Positions 27,434 to 35,967 of a stretch of DNA of 64,000 nucleotides are shown piece after piece. The position numbers were made by a program, and so were the translations under genes. The stretch covers positions 240,458-304,457 of the forward strand of contig NZ_JAAATW010000004.1 of assembly GCF_009908315.1 (NCBI RefSeq), in the 5' to 3' direction. Origin of the DNA: Paragemmobacter ruber (GTDB lineage: Bacteria; Pseudomonadota; Alphaproteobacteria; Rhodobacterales; Rhodobacteraceae). Under the pieces are notes generated by a model. That model had not been told where the DNA came from. It did not search any database and saw only the letters and a list, made by a program, of their open reading frames with translations. How positions within the stretch are numbered: position 1 is the first letter of the stretch; each line of letters starts with the position of its first letter.

Positions 27434-29635
27434 TCAGTATAGGCCCAGCAGATCGCGCAGCAAGGATTCGACCGGGTCTTCCTGCGACCGGTCGCGTTGC
27501 GGCTGGGCGGGTTGGTCGGGCAGGGGCTGGGCGTATTCAGGGTATTGCTGCTGTGGCGGGACGCGCGGTTCGGGGATGTCCATCGGCAGGGGCTTCACCT
27601 CCACCCCTTCGTGGACGCGGACCATCACCTCGTGCCAGATCTCGGCCGGAAGGCCGCCGCCGGTGACGCCGGTGAGGGGCGTGTTGTCATCATAGCCCAT
27701 CCAGACCCCCGCGACGTAATCGGCGGTAAAGCCCACGAACCACGCGTCACGGGCGGCCTGTGTGGTGCCGGTCTTGCCCGCCGCAGGGCGGCCTTCGAGC
27801 CGGGCGCGGGTGCCGGTGCCGGCCTCGATCACCTGCGACATCATGTAGGTCAGATAGCGCGCGGACTGTTCCTGGATCACGCGTTCGCCGATCCCGCCCG
27901 TGGCGCCGATCAGCGGTTCGGATTCGCCCTGCAGGCTGAGTTCCACCAGCCCGTAAGGCGTAACAGCGGACCCGCCGTTCAGGATGCCCGCGAAGGCGCC
28001 CGTGGTTTCCAGAAGCGTCGCCTCGGAGGCGCCAAGCGCCATGGAGGGGACGTCGGTCAGGTTGGATTTGATGCCGAAGCCGTTGGCGACCTGCCGCACG
28101 GCATCGCGGCCCACCCATTCCGAGACCTTGACGGCGGGGATGTTCCGGCTTTCGGCCAACGCCTGCGTCAGGGTGATCAGACCCTTGAATTCATTGTCGT
28201 AGTTCTTGGGCGTCCACGGGCCGGAGCCGGGGATGTTCAGCGTCAGGGGGATGTCTTCGACGAAATCCGACGGGCTGTAACCCAGATCCAGCGCGGCGGC
28301 ATAGACGAAGGGTTTGAACGTCGATCCGGTCTGGCGCAGCGCCTGCGTGGCGCGGTTGAAGCTGCCTGCCGCCTCGATCTTGCGGCCGCCGACCATGGCG
28401 CGCACGGCGCCATCGGCGGACATGACCACGATGGCGGCCTGGGCATTCGATCCCTGCTTGATCTTCGTCTCGAACACGAAGGCCAGCGCCTCTTCTGCGG
28501 CCTTCTGCAGCCGCTGGTCGAGCGTGGTGCGGATGACCACATCCTCGGTCGTCTGCTTGGTCAGGAAGGCGGGGGCGGTTTCCATCACCCAGTCGGCGAA
28601 GAAGCCGCCGGAACGGGAGGCGGCGGCCTCGGACAGGCGGGCGGGGTTGGCGCGGGCGTCTTCGGCCTGATCGGCGGTCAGGTAGCCCTGTTCTTCCATC
28701 AGGCCGATGATCACGTTGGCGCGGGCGCGGGCGCGGTCCATGTTGTTGGTGGGCGCGAAATAGGAGGGCGCCTTCAGCAGCCCTGCCAGCATCGCGGCTT
28801 CGGCGGCGTTCACCTCATTGGCGGATTTGCCGAAATAGCGCTGGGCGGCGGCCTCGAACCCGCGCGCGCCCGCGCCCAGATAGGCGCGGTTGAAGTAGAT
28901 CGTGAGGATTTCTTCCTTGGAGTATTTCAACTCCATCGCCATGGCGTAGGGAACTTCCTTGATCTTGCGCGCGATGCTGCCACGGCGGCAGTCGGCTTCG
29001 TAATCGGCCTCTGATTCCCATTGCGCGGGGTCGTAGGGGACGCCGAGGCAGAGGAGTTTGGCCACCTGCTGGGTGATGGTGGAGCCGCCGTTGCCTTCCA
29101 GCGGGCCGCGTCCTTCGGACAGGTTGATGCGGATGGCGCTGGCGATGCCGCGCGGCGAGATGCCGAGATGGCGGTAGAAGCGGCGGTCTTCGGTGGCAAC
29201 CACGGCGTCATGCAGGAAGGGAGAGACGGTGTCGGCGGTGATCATGCCGCCGAAGGTTTCGCCGCGCCAGGCATAGACCTTGTCTTCGCGGTCAAGAAAG
29301 GTGACCGACCCGCGCGAGCGGGCATCGACCAGCTGTTCCACATCGGGAAGCTGGGCCAGAAAGTAGAGGATGGCCGCGCCGAGGACCGAGCCGCCGACAA
29401 CGCCGAGCCGCCAGCCCACACCCCAGACGATCCGCCAGATCAGGCCGAAAAAGCCGAAGAAGACGCGACCGATGGGCCCGCGCTTGCGCGGCGGGCGACC
29501 CGAGCCGGACCCGCGCGATGGCCGGCGCGGCGGCGTGCCGCCCCCGCCGCCCGTGTTGCGGGCCGGCGTCTGGCGTGCAGGTGTGTAACGCTTGTCCGCG
29601 ACGAGCGACCCGCGCCCTTTGCCCGATGCTGCCAT
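27434..29635 (-). CDS. Bifunctional penicillin-binding protein 1A family (glycosyltransferase-transpeptidase)
   Basis: 733 residues. A basic, glycine-rich cytoplasmic tail (residues 1-55) and a membrane anchor (~58-97) precede the GT51 domain with catalytic E149 in ATEDRRFYRH and motif GGSTITQQVAK. The transpeptidase domain has S438-x-x-K441 (GSTFKP), S496-R-N498 and K621-T-G (KTGTTQ), all intact. The C-terminus is proline/glutamine-rich. It polymerises and crosslinks peptidoglycan in the periplasm. The second half of the GT domain contains an unusual cysteine-bearing insert (LCLGVPYDPAQWESEADYEA), common in alphaproteobacterial PBP1A. The gene is monocistronic. Confidence 0.95.
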   Translation of the reverse strand: MAASGKGRGSLVADKRYTPARQTPARNTGGGGGTPPRRPSRGSGSGRPPRKRGPIGRVFFGFFGLIWRIVWGVGWRLGVVGGSVLGAAILYFLAQLPDVEQLVDARSRGSVTFLDREDKVYAWRGETFGGMITADTVSPFLHDAVVATEDRRFYRHLGISPRGIASAIRINLSEGRGPLEGNGGSTITQQVAKLLCLGVPYDPAQWESEADYEADCRRGSIARKIKEVPYAMAMELKYSKEEILTIYFNRAYLGAGARGFEAAAQRYFGKSANEVNAAEAAMLAGLLKAPSYFAPTNNMDRARARANVIIGLMEEQGYLTADQAEDARANPARLSEAAASRSGGFFADWVMETAPAFLTKQTTEDVVIRTTLDQRLQKAAEEALAFVFETKIKQGSNAQAAIVVMSADGAVRAMVGGRKIEAAGSFNRATQALRQTGSTFKPFVYAAALDLGYSPSDFVEDIPLTLNIPGSGPWTPKNYDNEFKGLITLTQALAESRNIPAVKVSEWVGRDAVRQVANGFGIKSNLTDVPSMALGASEATLLETTGAFAGILNGGSAVTPYGLVELSLQGESEPLIGATGGIGERVIQEQSARYLTYMMSQVIEAGTGTRARLEGRPAAGKTGTTQAARDAWFVGFTADYVAGVWMGYDDNTPLTGVTGGGLPAEIWHEVMVRVHEGVEVKPLPMDIPEPRVPPQQQYPEYAQPLPDQPAQPQRDRSQEDPVESLLRDLLGLY

Positions 29636-29910
29636 GCCTGTCTCTGCCCGTCTTCTGCGTGCTGCTGCGCCGTCAGTCTAGCCTGCCAGCAGCGGAATGT
29701 GGAGACAGGATGATGTTCACAGATCGGCAACGATTCGCTTACATTTTATGCTTAAAAATTAGTCACACGTTACAAAAAGTGCAAAAATTGTGCAAAATAT
29801 GCGGCTGCGGGGGGATGGGCGACGCTGGCTTTCCTTGTCGTGGCGGGCAGTGGCCCCTCTTCATGCCGTCAAGGGCCTAAACGGGCCCCCGCCAATGGAA
29901 GGGGAACGAC
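29636..29910. promoter_or_regulatory. AT-rich divergent promoter region between the PBP gene and glnK
   Basis: This 275-base gap holds one of the most AT-rich spots of the window (about 29730-29800), with a direct repeat of GTGCAAAA (AAGTGCAAAAATTGTGCAAA). It probably contains promoters for both genes. An NtrC-type TGCAC-N-GTGCA dyad is not complete, and no sigma-54 GG-N10-GC pair was convincing. Confidence 0.4.
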
Positions 29911-30249
29911 GTGAAACTCATCATTGCTGCAATCAAGCCGTTCAAGCTGGAGGAGGTCCGTGAGGCACTGACCACCATCGGCGTCAGGGGCATGATGGTG
30001 ACCGAGATCAAGGGATTTGGGTCGCAGTCCGGCCATACCGAAATCTATCGTGGCGCCGAGTACGCCGTGAACTTTGTGCCGAAGGTCCGGCTTGAGATCG
30101 TGGTCAGCGACAGCCTGGCCGACCAGGTGGTCGATACGATCCAGAAAACCGCGAAGACCGAGAAGATCGGCGACGGCAAGATCTTTGTTCTGGATGTCGA
30201 ACAGGCCGTGCGCGTGCGCACCGGCGAAACCAATGACGATGCGCTCTGA
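29911..30249 (+). CDS. glnK: P-II nitrogen regulatory protein
   Basis: 112 residues from a GTG preceded by GGAAGGGGAACGAC. The T-loop HTEIYRGAEYAVNFVPKVRL has the uridylylated Y51. The C-terminal signature is GDGKIFVLDVEQAVRVRTGE. As the gene sits directly before amtB (28 bases), it is assigned as GlnK rather than GlnB. It binds ATP/ADP and 2-oxoglutarate and blocks the AmtB channel when nitrogen is plentiful. An NtrC-controlled promoter upstream is expected from the family but was not identified by sequence. Confidence 0.95.
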   Translation: MKLIIAAIKPFKLEEVREALTTIGVRGMMVTEIKGFGSQSGHTEIYRGAEYAVNFVPKVRLEIVVSDSLADQVVDTIQKTAKTEKIGDGKIFVLDVEQAVRVRTGETNDDAL

Positions 30250-30277
30250 GAGACGCAGGGAAGGGGAAACCGCAACA

Positions 30278-31756
30278 ATGAAGAGTTTGATGAAACTGTC
30301 CGGCCTTTCCGCGCTTGTCGCGGGCCTGTCGGCGCTGCCTGCCGTGGCGCAGGAATTGACGCCTTATGTCTATGAAAAGGTCGTGGACAAGGGCGACGTG
30401 GCGTGGATGTCGGTGGCGACCATCGTTGTGCTGCTGATGACGGTGCCGGGCCTGGCGCTGTTCTATGGCGGTCTGGTGCGCACCAAGAACATGCTGTCGC
30501 TGCTGACGCAGGTCTTTGCCATCACCGCCATCGTCTGCCTGATCTGGGTGACCTATGGCTATTCGCTCGCCTTCTCCTACGGCGGGTCGCTGGATACCTA
30601 TGTGGGTGGCCTGTCGAAGATGTTCCTGGCGGGCGTGGATTACTCGACGCTGGTTCCCACCTTCTCGAACGGGATCTGGATGCCGGAATACACCTTCATC
30701 GCCTTCCAGATGACCTTTGCCTGCATCACCCCGGCGCTGATCGTCGGCGCCTTTGCCGAGCGGGTGAAGTTTTCGGCAATCATCGTGTTTGTCGTGCTGT
30801 GGGTGACCTTCATCTATTTCCCGATGGCGCACATGGTGTGGTGGTGGGGCGGCCCGGACTTCCTGGCTGAACAGCAGACCGCGCTGCTGATCGCCGAAGC
30901 CGCCGGTGACACTGCCGCTGCCGAAGCTGCCGCCGCGAATCTGGCCGCGAACGGGCTGATCTGGAACTGGGGCGCGCTGGACTTTGCGGGTGGTACGGTC
31001 GTTCACATCAACTCGGGCATCACGGCGCTTGTCGGTGCGATCGTGGTGGGCAAGCGGATCGGCTATGGCAAGGAATCCATGGCGCCGCACTCGCTGACCA
31101 TGACGATGATCGGCGCGGCCCTGCTGTGGGTTGGCTGGTTCGGCTTCAACGCCGGGTCCAACCTGGAAGCCAATGCGATCACCTCTCTGGCCATCGTGAA
31201 CACCTTCGTGGCGGCGGCTGCGGGTGGCGTGGCGTGGATGTTCGCCGAATGGGCGACCAAGGGTCATCCGTCGCTGCTGGGCCTTGTGTCGGGTGTTGTT
31301 GCGGGTTTGGTGGCGGTTACGCCGGCGGCGGGCTTTGCCGGGCCGATGGGCGCGATCGTGCTGGGTCTGGTGACGGGCGTGATCTGCTTCATCTTCGTGG
31401 GCTTCATCAAGAACAAGTTCGGGCTGGACGACTCGCTCGACGTGTTCGGGATCCACGGTCTGGGCGGCATCATCGGCGCGCTGGGCACGGGCATCCTGGT
31501 GAACCCGGCGCTGGGTGGTGCGGGTATCCCTGACTACCTGTCGCAGCCGGGCACGCTGCAGGTGGCCGAGTATGTGTTCTCCACCGCCTTCATGGCGCAG
31601 GTCAAGGCCGTGTCGTTCACCATCGTCTTCGTGGGGATCGGGTCGTTCATCCTGTTCAAGCTGGTGGACCTGACCATCGGCCTGCGCGTGAAGCCGGAAG
31701 TGGAGCGCGAAGGTCTGGACATCGCCGAACACGGCGAGCGCGCCTACAACATGTGA
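30278..31756 (+). CDS. amtB: Ammonium transporter AmtB
   Basis: 492 residues from the ATG at 30278 (site AAGGGGAAAC upstream). A cleavable signal peptide (ends PAVAQ) precedes 11 membrane helices. Conserved stretches include FYGGLVRTKNMLS, DFAGGTVVHINSGITALVGA and DDSLDVFGIHGLGGIIGALG, with the two pore histidines in the VHINSG and GIHGLGG contexts. It is longer than E. coli AmtB, with an alanine-rich insert (AEAAGDTAAAEAAAANLA) in one periplasmic loop. It imports ammonium and is gated by GlnK from the same operon. Confidence 0.96.
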   Translation: MKSLMKLSGLSALVAGLSALPAVAQELTPYVYEKVVDKGDVAWMSVATIVVLLMTVPGLALFYGGLVRTKNMLSLLTQVFAITAIVCLIWVTYGYSLAFSYGGSLDTYVGGLSKMFLAGVDYSTLVPTFSNGIWMPEYTFIAFQMTFACITPALIVGAFAERVKFSAIIVFVVLWVTFIYFPMAHMVWWWGGPDFLAEQQTALLIAEAAGDTAAAEAAAANLAANGLIWNWGALDFAGGTVVHINSGITALVGAIVVGKRIGYGKESMAPHSLTMTMIGAALLWVGWFGFNAGSNLEANAITSLAIVNTFVAAAAGGVAWMFAEWATKGHPSLLGLVSGVVAGLVAVTPAAGFAGPMGAIVLGLVTGVICFIFVGFIKNKFGLDDSLDVFGIHGLGGIIGALGTGILVNPALGGAGIPDYLSQPGTLQVAEYVFSTAFMAQVKAVSFTIVFVGIGSFILFKLVDLTIGLRVKPEVEREGLDIAEHGERAYNM

Positions 31757-31838
31757 GATTGGCGGGGCCGCCTGCGGGTGGCCCCGTCAGAAAACGGCGC
31801 GTCGGGGTTCCTCCTCCCTTCCTCGGCGCGAAACTGAG

Positions 31839-31874
31839 ACGGCCCGCGGGATCCTCCCCCCGCGGGCCGTTTTT
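31839..31874. terminator. Intrinsic terminator after amtB
   Basis: Perfect 12-base arms ACGGCCCGCGGG and CCCGCGGGCCGT, 8-base loop, then TTTT. It lies between the amtB stop and the convergent gene ending at 31888. Confidence 0.92.
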
Positions 31875-31887
31875 CGTTGCGGCGGGA

Positions 31888-33078
31888 TCAGCGGTCGCGG
31901 ATGGCGATGATGCGGCAGGGGATGGCGGGGTCGAGGAAGGCATCGTTCACCTTGCGATACACCCATGTGCGGCGCGAGTGGTACCAGCACCAGTCGGCGG
32001 CGCGTTGGATCGCGGCGCTCGCGTCCGGCATGTCGTGGGACGATCCCCAGACGCCATAGGGGCTGAGGGCAAATGCGCCCGGCCCTTTGGTCGCCTGCCA
32101 GTGCTGGAAGGCGGAGTAGACGTCGGGGGGGACAGGAAGGACGCCTTCCATCTTTTCGACGGGCACATTCATGTGGGTCACGGCGCAGGGGCCTTCGGAG
32201 GGGCGGCGCTGGGTTTCGCAGAACAGAAGGGCGATTTCGCGCCCCGCCTCGGGCCAGCCCGCCTCACGCACGGTTTCGCCGCCGTCGCCGCCATTGGCGG
32301 CGTGGGTGCCGTGCAGGCCTTTCGGGAGATAGGGTTGCAGCCAGAGCTTCGGCCCACCGGCCAGGTGGATGACATGCGACCGGGTTGCGGGGGCGATTTC
32401 GGTGGGTGCGATGGTGAAAGCGGCAGGGTAGAGTTGTGGCCTCGGGCGCAGATCCTCGATCCCCGTCACGCGCAGGACGCGGCAGGGTTCGGACAGGGGG
32501 GTATCGGCCAGCGGTTCGGTGGCGCGGCGGGCTTCGCAATCCTCGGCTGCGTCGCGCATAAAGCCTGCACTTCGCCGCCGCTTGCCCAGAAAGTCTGCGC
32601 CCCAGGCATTTGCCCCGCCCACTGCAACCGTGCCTTCGCTGAGCATGGAGCGTGTGGCGATGCCCTGTGCCATGGCGCGGGTCAGGACGGGTTCGCTGCG
32701 GGACGGGTCGCGGTGGAGGGGAAGGCGCTCTGCAACCACGCGGCAGTCATCGCCGCACAGGGCGAGGGCGTAGGCGCGGGCGAGTTCGGGTTTGCGCGCG
32801 CCCGTCCAGACCCCTTGGCGTCCGCCCGGCCCTATGGCGAGGGCGCCGAAATAGTCGCTATTGGCAAGGGCCGTTGCGGCGGCGGCCTGTTCGGCGGCTG
32901 TTGCGCCGGGGGCGGGACGGGTTTCCCCTTCGGGGCCGTAGTAAAGATAGGTGCCGCTGGGATCGTCGGATTGTTCGGGGACGGGGTCGAAATAGCCCAT
33001 CGCGTAGAGGGCAAGGACACCCGCCACGATGATGGCGAAGAACTGGTAGGAAGGAAGTCTGGCAAACACACTGGACAT
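31888..33078 (-). CDS. Hypothetical membrane-anchored protein
   Basis: 396 residues from the ATG at 33078. A short cytoplasmic stretch is followed by one membrane helix (YQFFAIIVAGVLALYAMGYF) and a large periplasmic part with no domain I recognise. Features include a paired cysteine stretch ALCGDDCRVVAERLPLHRDP, NAWGADFLGKRRRSAGFMRD, LPVPPDVYSAFQHWQATKGP and the C-terminal WCWYHSRRTWVYRKVNDAFL. Several well-spaced cysteines suggest disulfides. The composition is normal for the genome. It is a monocistronic gene converging on amtB. I cannot assign a function. Confidence 0.8.
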   Translation of the reverse strand: MSSVFARLPSYQFFAIIVAGVLALYAMGYFDPVPEQSDDPSGTYLYYGPEGETRPAPGATAAEQAAAATALANSDYFGALAIGPGGRQGVWTGARKPELARAYALALCGDDCRVVAERLPLHRDPSRSEPVLTRAMAQGIATRSMLSEGTVAVGGANAWGADFLGKRRRSAGFMRDAAEDCEARRATEPLADTPLSEPCRVLRVTGIEDLRPRPQLYPAAFTIAPTEIAPATRSHVIHLAGGPKLWLQPYLPKGLHGTHAANGGDGGETVREAGWPEAGREIALLFCETQRRPSEGPCAVTHMNVPVEKMEGVLPVPPDVYSAFQHWQATKGPGAFALSPYGVWGSSHDMPDASAAIQRAADWCWYHSRRTWVYRKVNDAFLDPAIPCRIIAIRDR

Positions 33079-33174
33079 GCGGTGGGTATTGCGCGGATTT
33101 CCGGCGCTTTTCAGAACGGTCTTTGGCGGTTTCGCGGCATCACTCCGAATTGCGCCTGCCATTCTCCGAACGGA

Positions 33175-33205
33175 AAGCGCCCGCCGCAGGGTGCGGCGGG
33201 CGCTT
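33175..33205 (-). terminator. Hairpin terminator after the aminotransferase gene
   Basis: Perfect 13-base arms AAGCGCCCGCCGC and GCGGCGGGCGCTT with a 5-base loop. On the minus strand it follows the aminotransferase stop at 33227 by about 20 bases and ends in a short T-run. Confidence 0.88.
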
Positions 33206-33226
33206 AAGTTTCGGTGCCAGTGCCTG

Positions 33227-34408
33227 TCAGCCCGCTACCTGCGCGATGGCGGCGGCGAGGATGGGGACGGTGCGGGTATTGAGGCCTGCGATGTTGATGC
33301 GGCTGTCGCCCACCATGTAGATGCCGTGATCTTCGCGCAGCGTGTTTACCTGCGCCTCGGTCAGGCCGAGGCGCGAGAACATGCCGCGATGGGTGGCGAC
33401 GAAATCGAAACGGTCGGAATTGGTGGCCTTGCGCAGCTCATCCGCCAGCGATTGGCGGAGGGTGAGCATGTTCAGCCGCACCTCTTCCAGTTCGGTCATC
33501 CAGTCGGCGCGGAGCGCGGCATCTTCGAGGATCATCGTCACCAGCCGCGCGCCGTGATCGGGCGGGAAGCTGTAGTTCTGGCGGTTGAGGAAGTTGAGGT
33601 TGCCCTGCAGCACGCCCTTGCCCGCGGCAGCCCCGATGCCGATCAGGATGCCGGTGCGTTCGCGGTAGATGCCGAAATTCTTGGAGCAGGAGGCGGCGAT
33701 CAGCACCTCGGGGAAGGCAGCGGCGATCTGCCGGGTGGCTGCGGCGTCCTGCTCCAGCCCGTCACCGAAGCCCTGATAGGCGAGGTCCACCAGCGGGATC
33801 GCGCCTTGATCGGCCAGACGCGCGATGACGCCCTGCCACTGCGCGGCATCGAGGTTGGCGCCGGTCGGGTTGTGGCAGCAGCCATGCAGCAGGACGACAT
33901 CGCCCGCCCGCACCTGGGCGAGGTCTTCCATCATCCCGGCGAAATCCACCCCCCGCGTGGCAGGATCGAAGTAGCGGTATTCGGCCATGTTCATGCCGAG
34001 GTAGCGGATGATCGACGGATGGTTCGGCCAGGTGGGGTTGGAAATCCAGACCGTGGCGGCGGGCGTCGCAAGGCGGATCAGTTCCAGCGCCTGCCGGATG
34101 GCGCCCGTGCCGCCCGGCGTGGCGACAGAGGCGATGCGATCAGCCGCCACGGCATCGCCGAGGATCATCGACGACAGGGCCGCGTTATAGGCGGGCTCGC
34201 CCGCAAGGCCTGTGTAGGTCTTGGTCGTCTCGGTCTCCCACAGCTTTTTCTCGGCGGCCTTGACGGCGCGCATGACGGGGGTGAGACCGGTCGCATCCTT
34301 GTAGACCCCGACACCGAGGTCGATCTTCGTGCTGCGCGGATCGTCGCGATACATGGCGATGAGTTGCAGGATCTTGTCCTGCGGTTGGGCCTTCAACTGG
34401 TCAAACAT
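33227..34408 (-). CDS. Aromatic/aspartate aminotransferase (class I, PLP-dependent)
   Basis: 393 residues of the aspartate/tyrosine aminotransferase subgroup. Landmarks are GVGVYKDATGLTPVM at the N-terminus, WISNPTWPNHPSI, the substrate-binding LHGCCHNPTGANL, the PLP-lysine region SCSKNFGIYRERTG, and the C-terminal arginine region of DSRINIAGL. It transfers amino groups between aspartate or aromatic amino acids and 2-oxoglutarate. It starts three bases after the sulfurtransferase stop. Because aspartate aminotransferases also convert cysteine to 3-mercaptopyruvate, the pair may form a cysteine-degrading unit; this is an inference. Confidence 0.93.
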   Translation of the reverse strand: MFDQLKAQPQDKILQLIAMYRDDPRSTKIDLGVGVYKDATGLTPVMRAVKAAEKKLWETETTKTYTGLAGEPAYNAALSSMILGDAVAADRIASVATPGGTGAIRQALELIRLATPAATVWISNPTWPNHPSIIRYLGMNMAEYRYFDPATRGVDFAGMMEDLAQVRAGDVVLLHGCCHNPTGANLDAAQWQGVIARLADQGAIPLVDLAYQGFGDGLEQDAAATRQIAAAFPEVLIAASCSKNFGIYRERTGILIGIGAAAGKGVLQGNLNFLNRQNYSFPPDHGARLVTMILEDAALRADWMTELEEVRLNMLTLRQSLADELRKATNSDRFDFVATHRGMFSRLGLTEAQVNTLREDHGIYMVGDSRINIAGLNTRTVPILAAAIAQVAG

Positions 34409-34411
34409 CGG

Positions 34412-35275
34412 CTATCCCTTTTCCCCTGCGCCTTTTTCGACAGGCAGATCGTCATACATCCCCCATTCCGCCCAGGAGCCATCATAAAGCGCGTGGTTGC
34501 GGTGGCCGATCCGTTCCAGCGCCAAGGACAGCACTGCCGCCGTCACACCAGATCCGCAGGTGGTGATGGCCGGTTTGGACAGATCAACGCCTGCAGCCTC
34601 GAACGTGGCGCGCAGGTCGGGAATGGATTTCAGCGTGCCATCGGCATTCAGGACCGTGGCATAGGGGATGTTCCTTGACCCCGGAATATGGCCCGCGCGC
34701 AGGCCGGGGCGGGGTTCGGGTGCCTCGCCCGCGAAGCGCGCGGCAGAGCGGGCATCGAGGATTTCGGCCTCGCGCAGCTTGGAGGCATGGGCCACTTGCG
34801 TGACGTCCTTCACCAGCTGGTTCTGCCGCGACACGGTCATGTGGCGGTCGCGGACCAAGGGGGGGAGGTCTTCGATCTCGCGCCCTTCGGCCCGCCATTT
34901 GGGGAAACCGCCGTCGAGCACGGCGACATCGGTCTTGCCCATGAGGCGGAAGGTCCACCAGACGCGGGCGGCGGAGAAAAGACCCGCGCCGTCATAGACG
35001 ACCACCTGATGCCCGTCGCCCACGCCCATGGCCCGCATGCGCGACATGAACTTTTCCACCGGGGGGGCCATGTGGGGCAGGGCGGAGCGCTGGTCCGAGA
35101 TTTCGTCAATATCGAAGAAACGCGCGCCGGGGATATGGGCGGCATTGTATTCGGCCCGGGCGTCGCGGCCTGCATCCGGGAGATACCACGAAGCATCGAG
35201 GATGCGTAGGTCGGGGTCGCGCAGATGGGCGGCGAGCCAGTCGGTGGATACGAGGGTCTTTGGATCGTCGGTCAC
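34412..35275 (-). CDS. sseA: 3-mercaptopyruvate sulfurtransferase
   Basis: 287 residues from a GTG at 35275, preceded at 7 bases by GGAGG; an ATG six codons earlier lacks such a site. Two rhodanese domains are present: the inactive N-terminal one (LRILDASWYLPDAGRDARAE, HIPGARFFDIDEI) and the C-terminal one with catalytic cysteine in TTCGSGVTAA, the CG-S/T-G-V-T loop that marks mercaptopyruvate rather than thiosulfate specificity. It moves sulfur from 3-mercaptopyruvate to thiols or cyanide. It is the first gene of a two-gene unit with the aminotransferase. Confidence 0.93.
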   Translation of the reverse strand: MTDDPKTLVSTDWLAAHLRDPDLRILDASWYLPDAGRDARAEYNAAHIPGARFFDIDEISDQRSALPHMAPPVEKFMSRMRAMGVGDGHQVVVYDGAGLFSAARVWWTFRLMGKTDVAVLDGGFPKWRAEGREIEDLPPLVRDRHMTVSRQNQLVKDVTQVAHASKLREAEILDARSAARFAGEAPEPRPGLRAGHIPGSRNIPYATVLNADGTLKSIPDLRATFEAAGVDLSKPAITTCGSGVTAAVLSLALERIGHRNHALYDGSWAEWGMYDDLPVEKGAGEKG

Positions 35276-35353
35276 GGGTGGGCCTCCGGCCATGCGGTCT
35301 GGGGGCAGTTAGCCGGATCGCGCCTTTGTGGCAAGGGCGGGACAGGGTCTCGG

Positions 35354-35397
35354 GCGATTTCTGACGCAGAAACCGCGACGTTCTCTGCGCGCAGGAA
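35354..35397. repeat. Composite palindromic element, TCTGACGCAGA family (copy 1)
   Basis: Two successive stems, TTTCTG-acg-CAGAAA and TCTCTGC-g-CGCAGG-like, are joined by CGCGACG. The arrangement and core TCTGACGCAGA...CGCGACG.TTC..CTGC.CGCA recur at 41164-41210. An inverted relative lies at 41234-41280. It occupies the gap between sseA and smpB. Confidence 0.7.
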
Positions 35398-35403
35398 AGG
35401 GCC

Positions 35404-35445
35404 AAAATTCTTTGAAGAATTTTGCAAATTCCTTCGAAGGAATTT
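35404..35445. repeat. Two AT-rich perfect palindromes just after smpB
   Basis: AAAATTC-tttga-GAATTTT type at 35404-35423 and the perfect 20-base palindrome AAATTCCTTCGAAGGAATTT at 35426-35445 sit three bases beyond the smpB stop on its 3' side. They could act as its transcript end. The high A/T content is unusual for this genome. Confidence 0.75.
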
Positions 35446-35448
35446 GAG

Positions 35449-35928
35449 TCAGTCCCGCTTGGACATCTTCAGGAGGCGCGCCTTTTCGCGGTCCCAGTCG
35501 CGCTTGGCGCTGGTTTCGCGCTTGTCGGCCAGCTTCTTGCCTTTGGCGATGCCGAGCTTGATCTTCACGATGCCGCGGTCGTTGAAATACATGCGGATCG
35601 GCACGATCGTCATGCCTTCGCGCGCGGTGGCGTTCCACAGGCGCGACAGTTCCTTGCGCGACACCAGAAGCTTGCGACGGCGGCGTTCCTCATGCCCCCA
35701 GGTCTTGGCCTCGCGGTAGGGGGCGATGTAGCCGTTGATCAGCCACAATTCGCCGCCTTCGACGGAGGCGTAGCTTTCGGCGATGTTCGATCCGCCCTGG
35801 CGGAGGCTTTTCACCTCGGACCCCAGCAGCATGATGCCTGCCTCCAGATCGCTTTCGATGTGGTAATCGAAGCGGGCGCGGCGGTTTTCCGCGATGAGTT
35901 TGGAGTTGGGGTCGGATTTCGTGGCCAT
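35449..35928 (-). CDS. smpB: SsrA-binding protein SmpB
   Basis: 159 residues, the standard length. Characteristic stretches are [40 protein letters not shown] and [20 protein letters not shown]. The basic C-terminal tail ([20 protein letters not shown], then RLLKMSKRD) enters the empty mRNA channel. SmpB delivers tmRNA to stalled ribosomes. The ssrA RNA gene was not seen in this window. It is the last gene after dapA and the EamA transporter in the same orientation (39-base gap). Confidence 0.97.
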   Translation of the reverse strand: MATKSDPNSKLIAENRRARFDYHIESDLEAGIMLLGSEVKSLRQGGSNIAESYASVEGGELWLINGYIAPYREAKTWGHEERRRRKLLVSRKELSRLWNATAREGMTIVPIRMYFNDRGIVKIKLGIAKGKKLADKRETSAKRDWDREKARLLKMSKRD

Positions 35929-35967
35929 GGTCGTGCCGAGATAGGCGATGGGCGGCGCGAAGTCCAG

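Noticed and set aside
29700..29910. Sigma-54 promoter of glnK
   Set aside because: No GG-N10-GC pair with flanking consensus bases was found; nitrogen control may use a different promoter type.
30104..31732. 542-residue minus-strand frame opposite amtB
   Set aside because: His/Arg/Gln-rich antisense shadow of the ammonium transporter.
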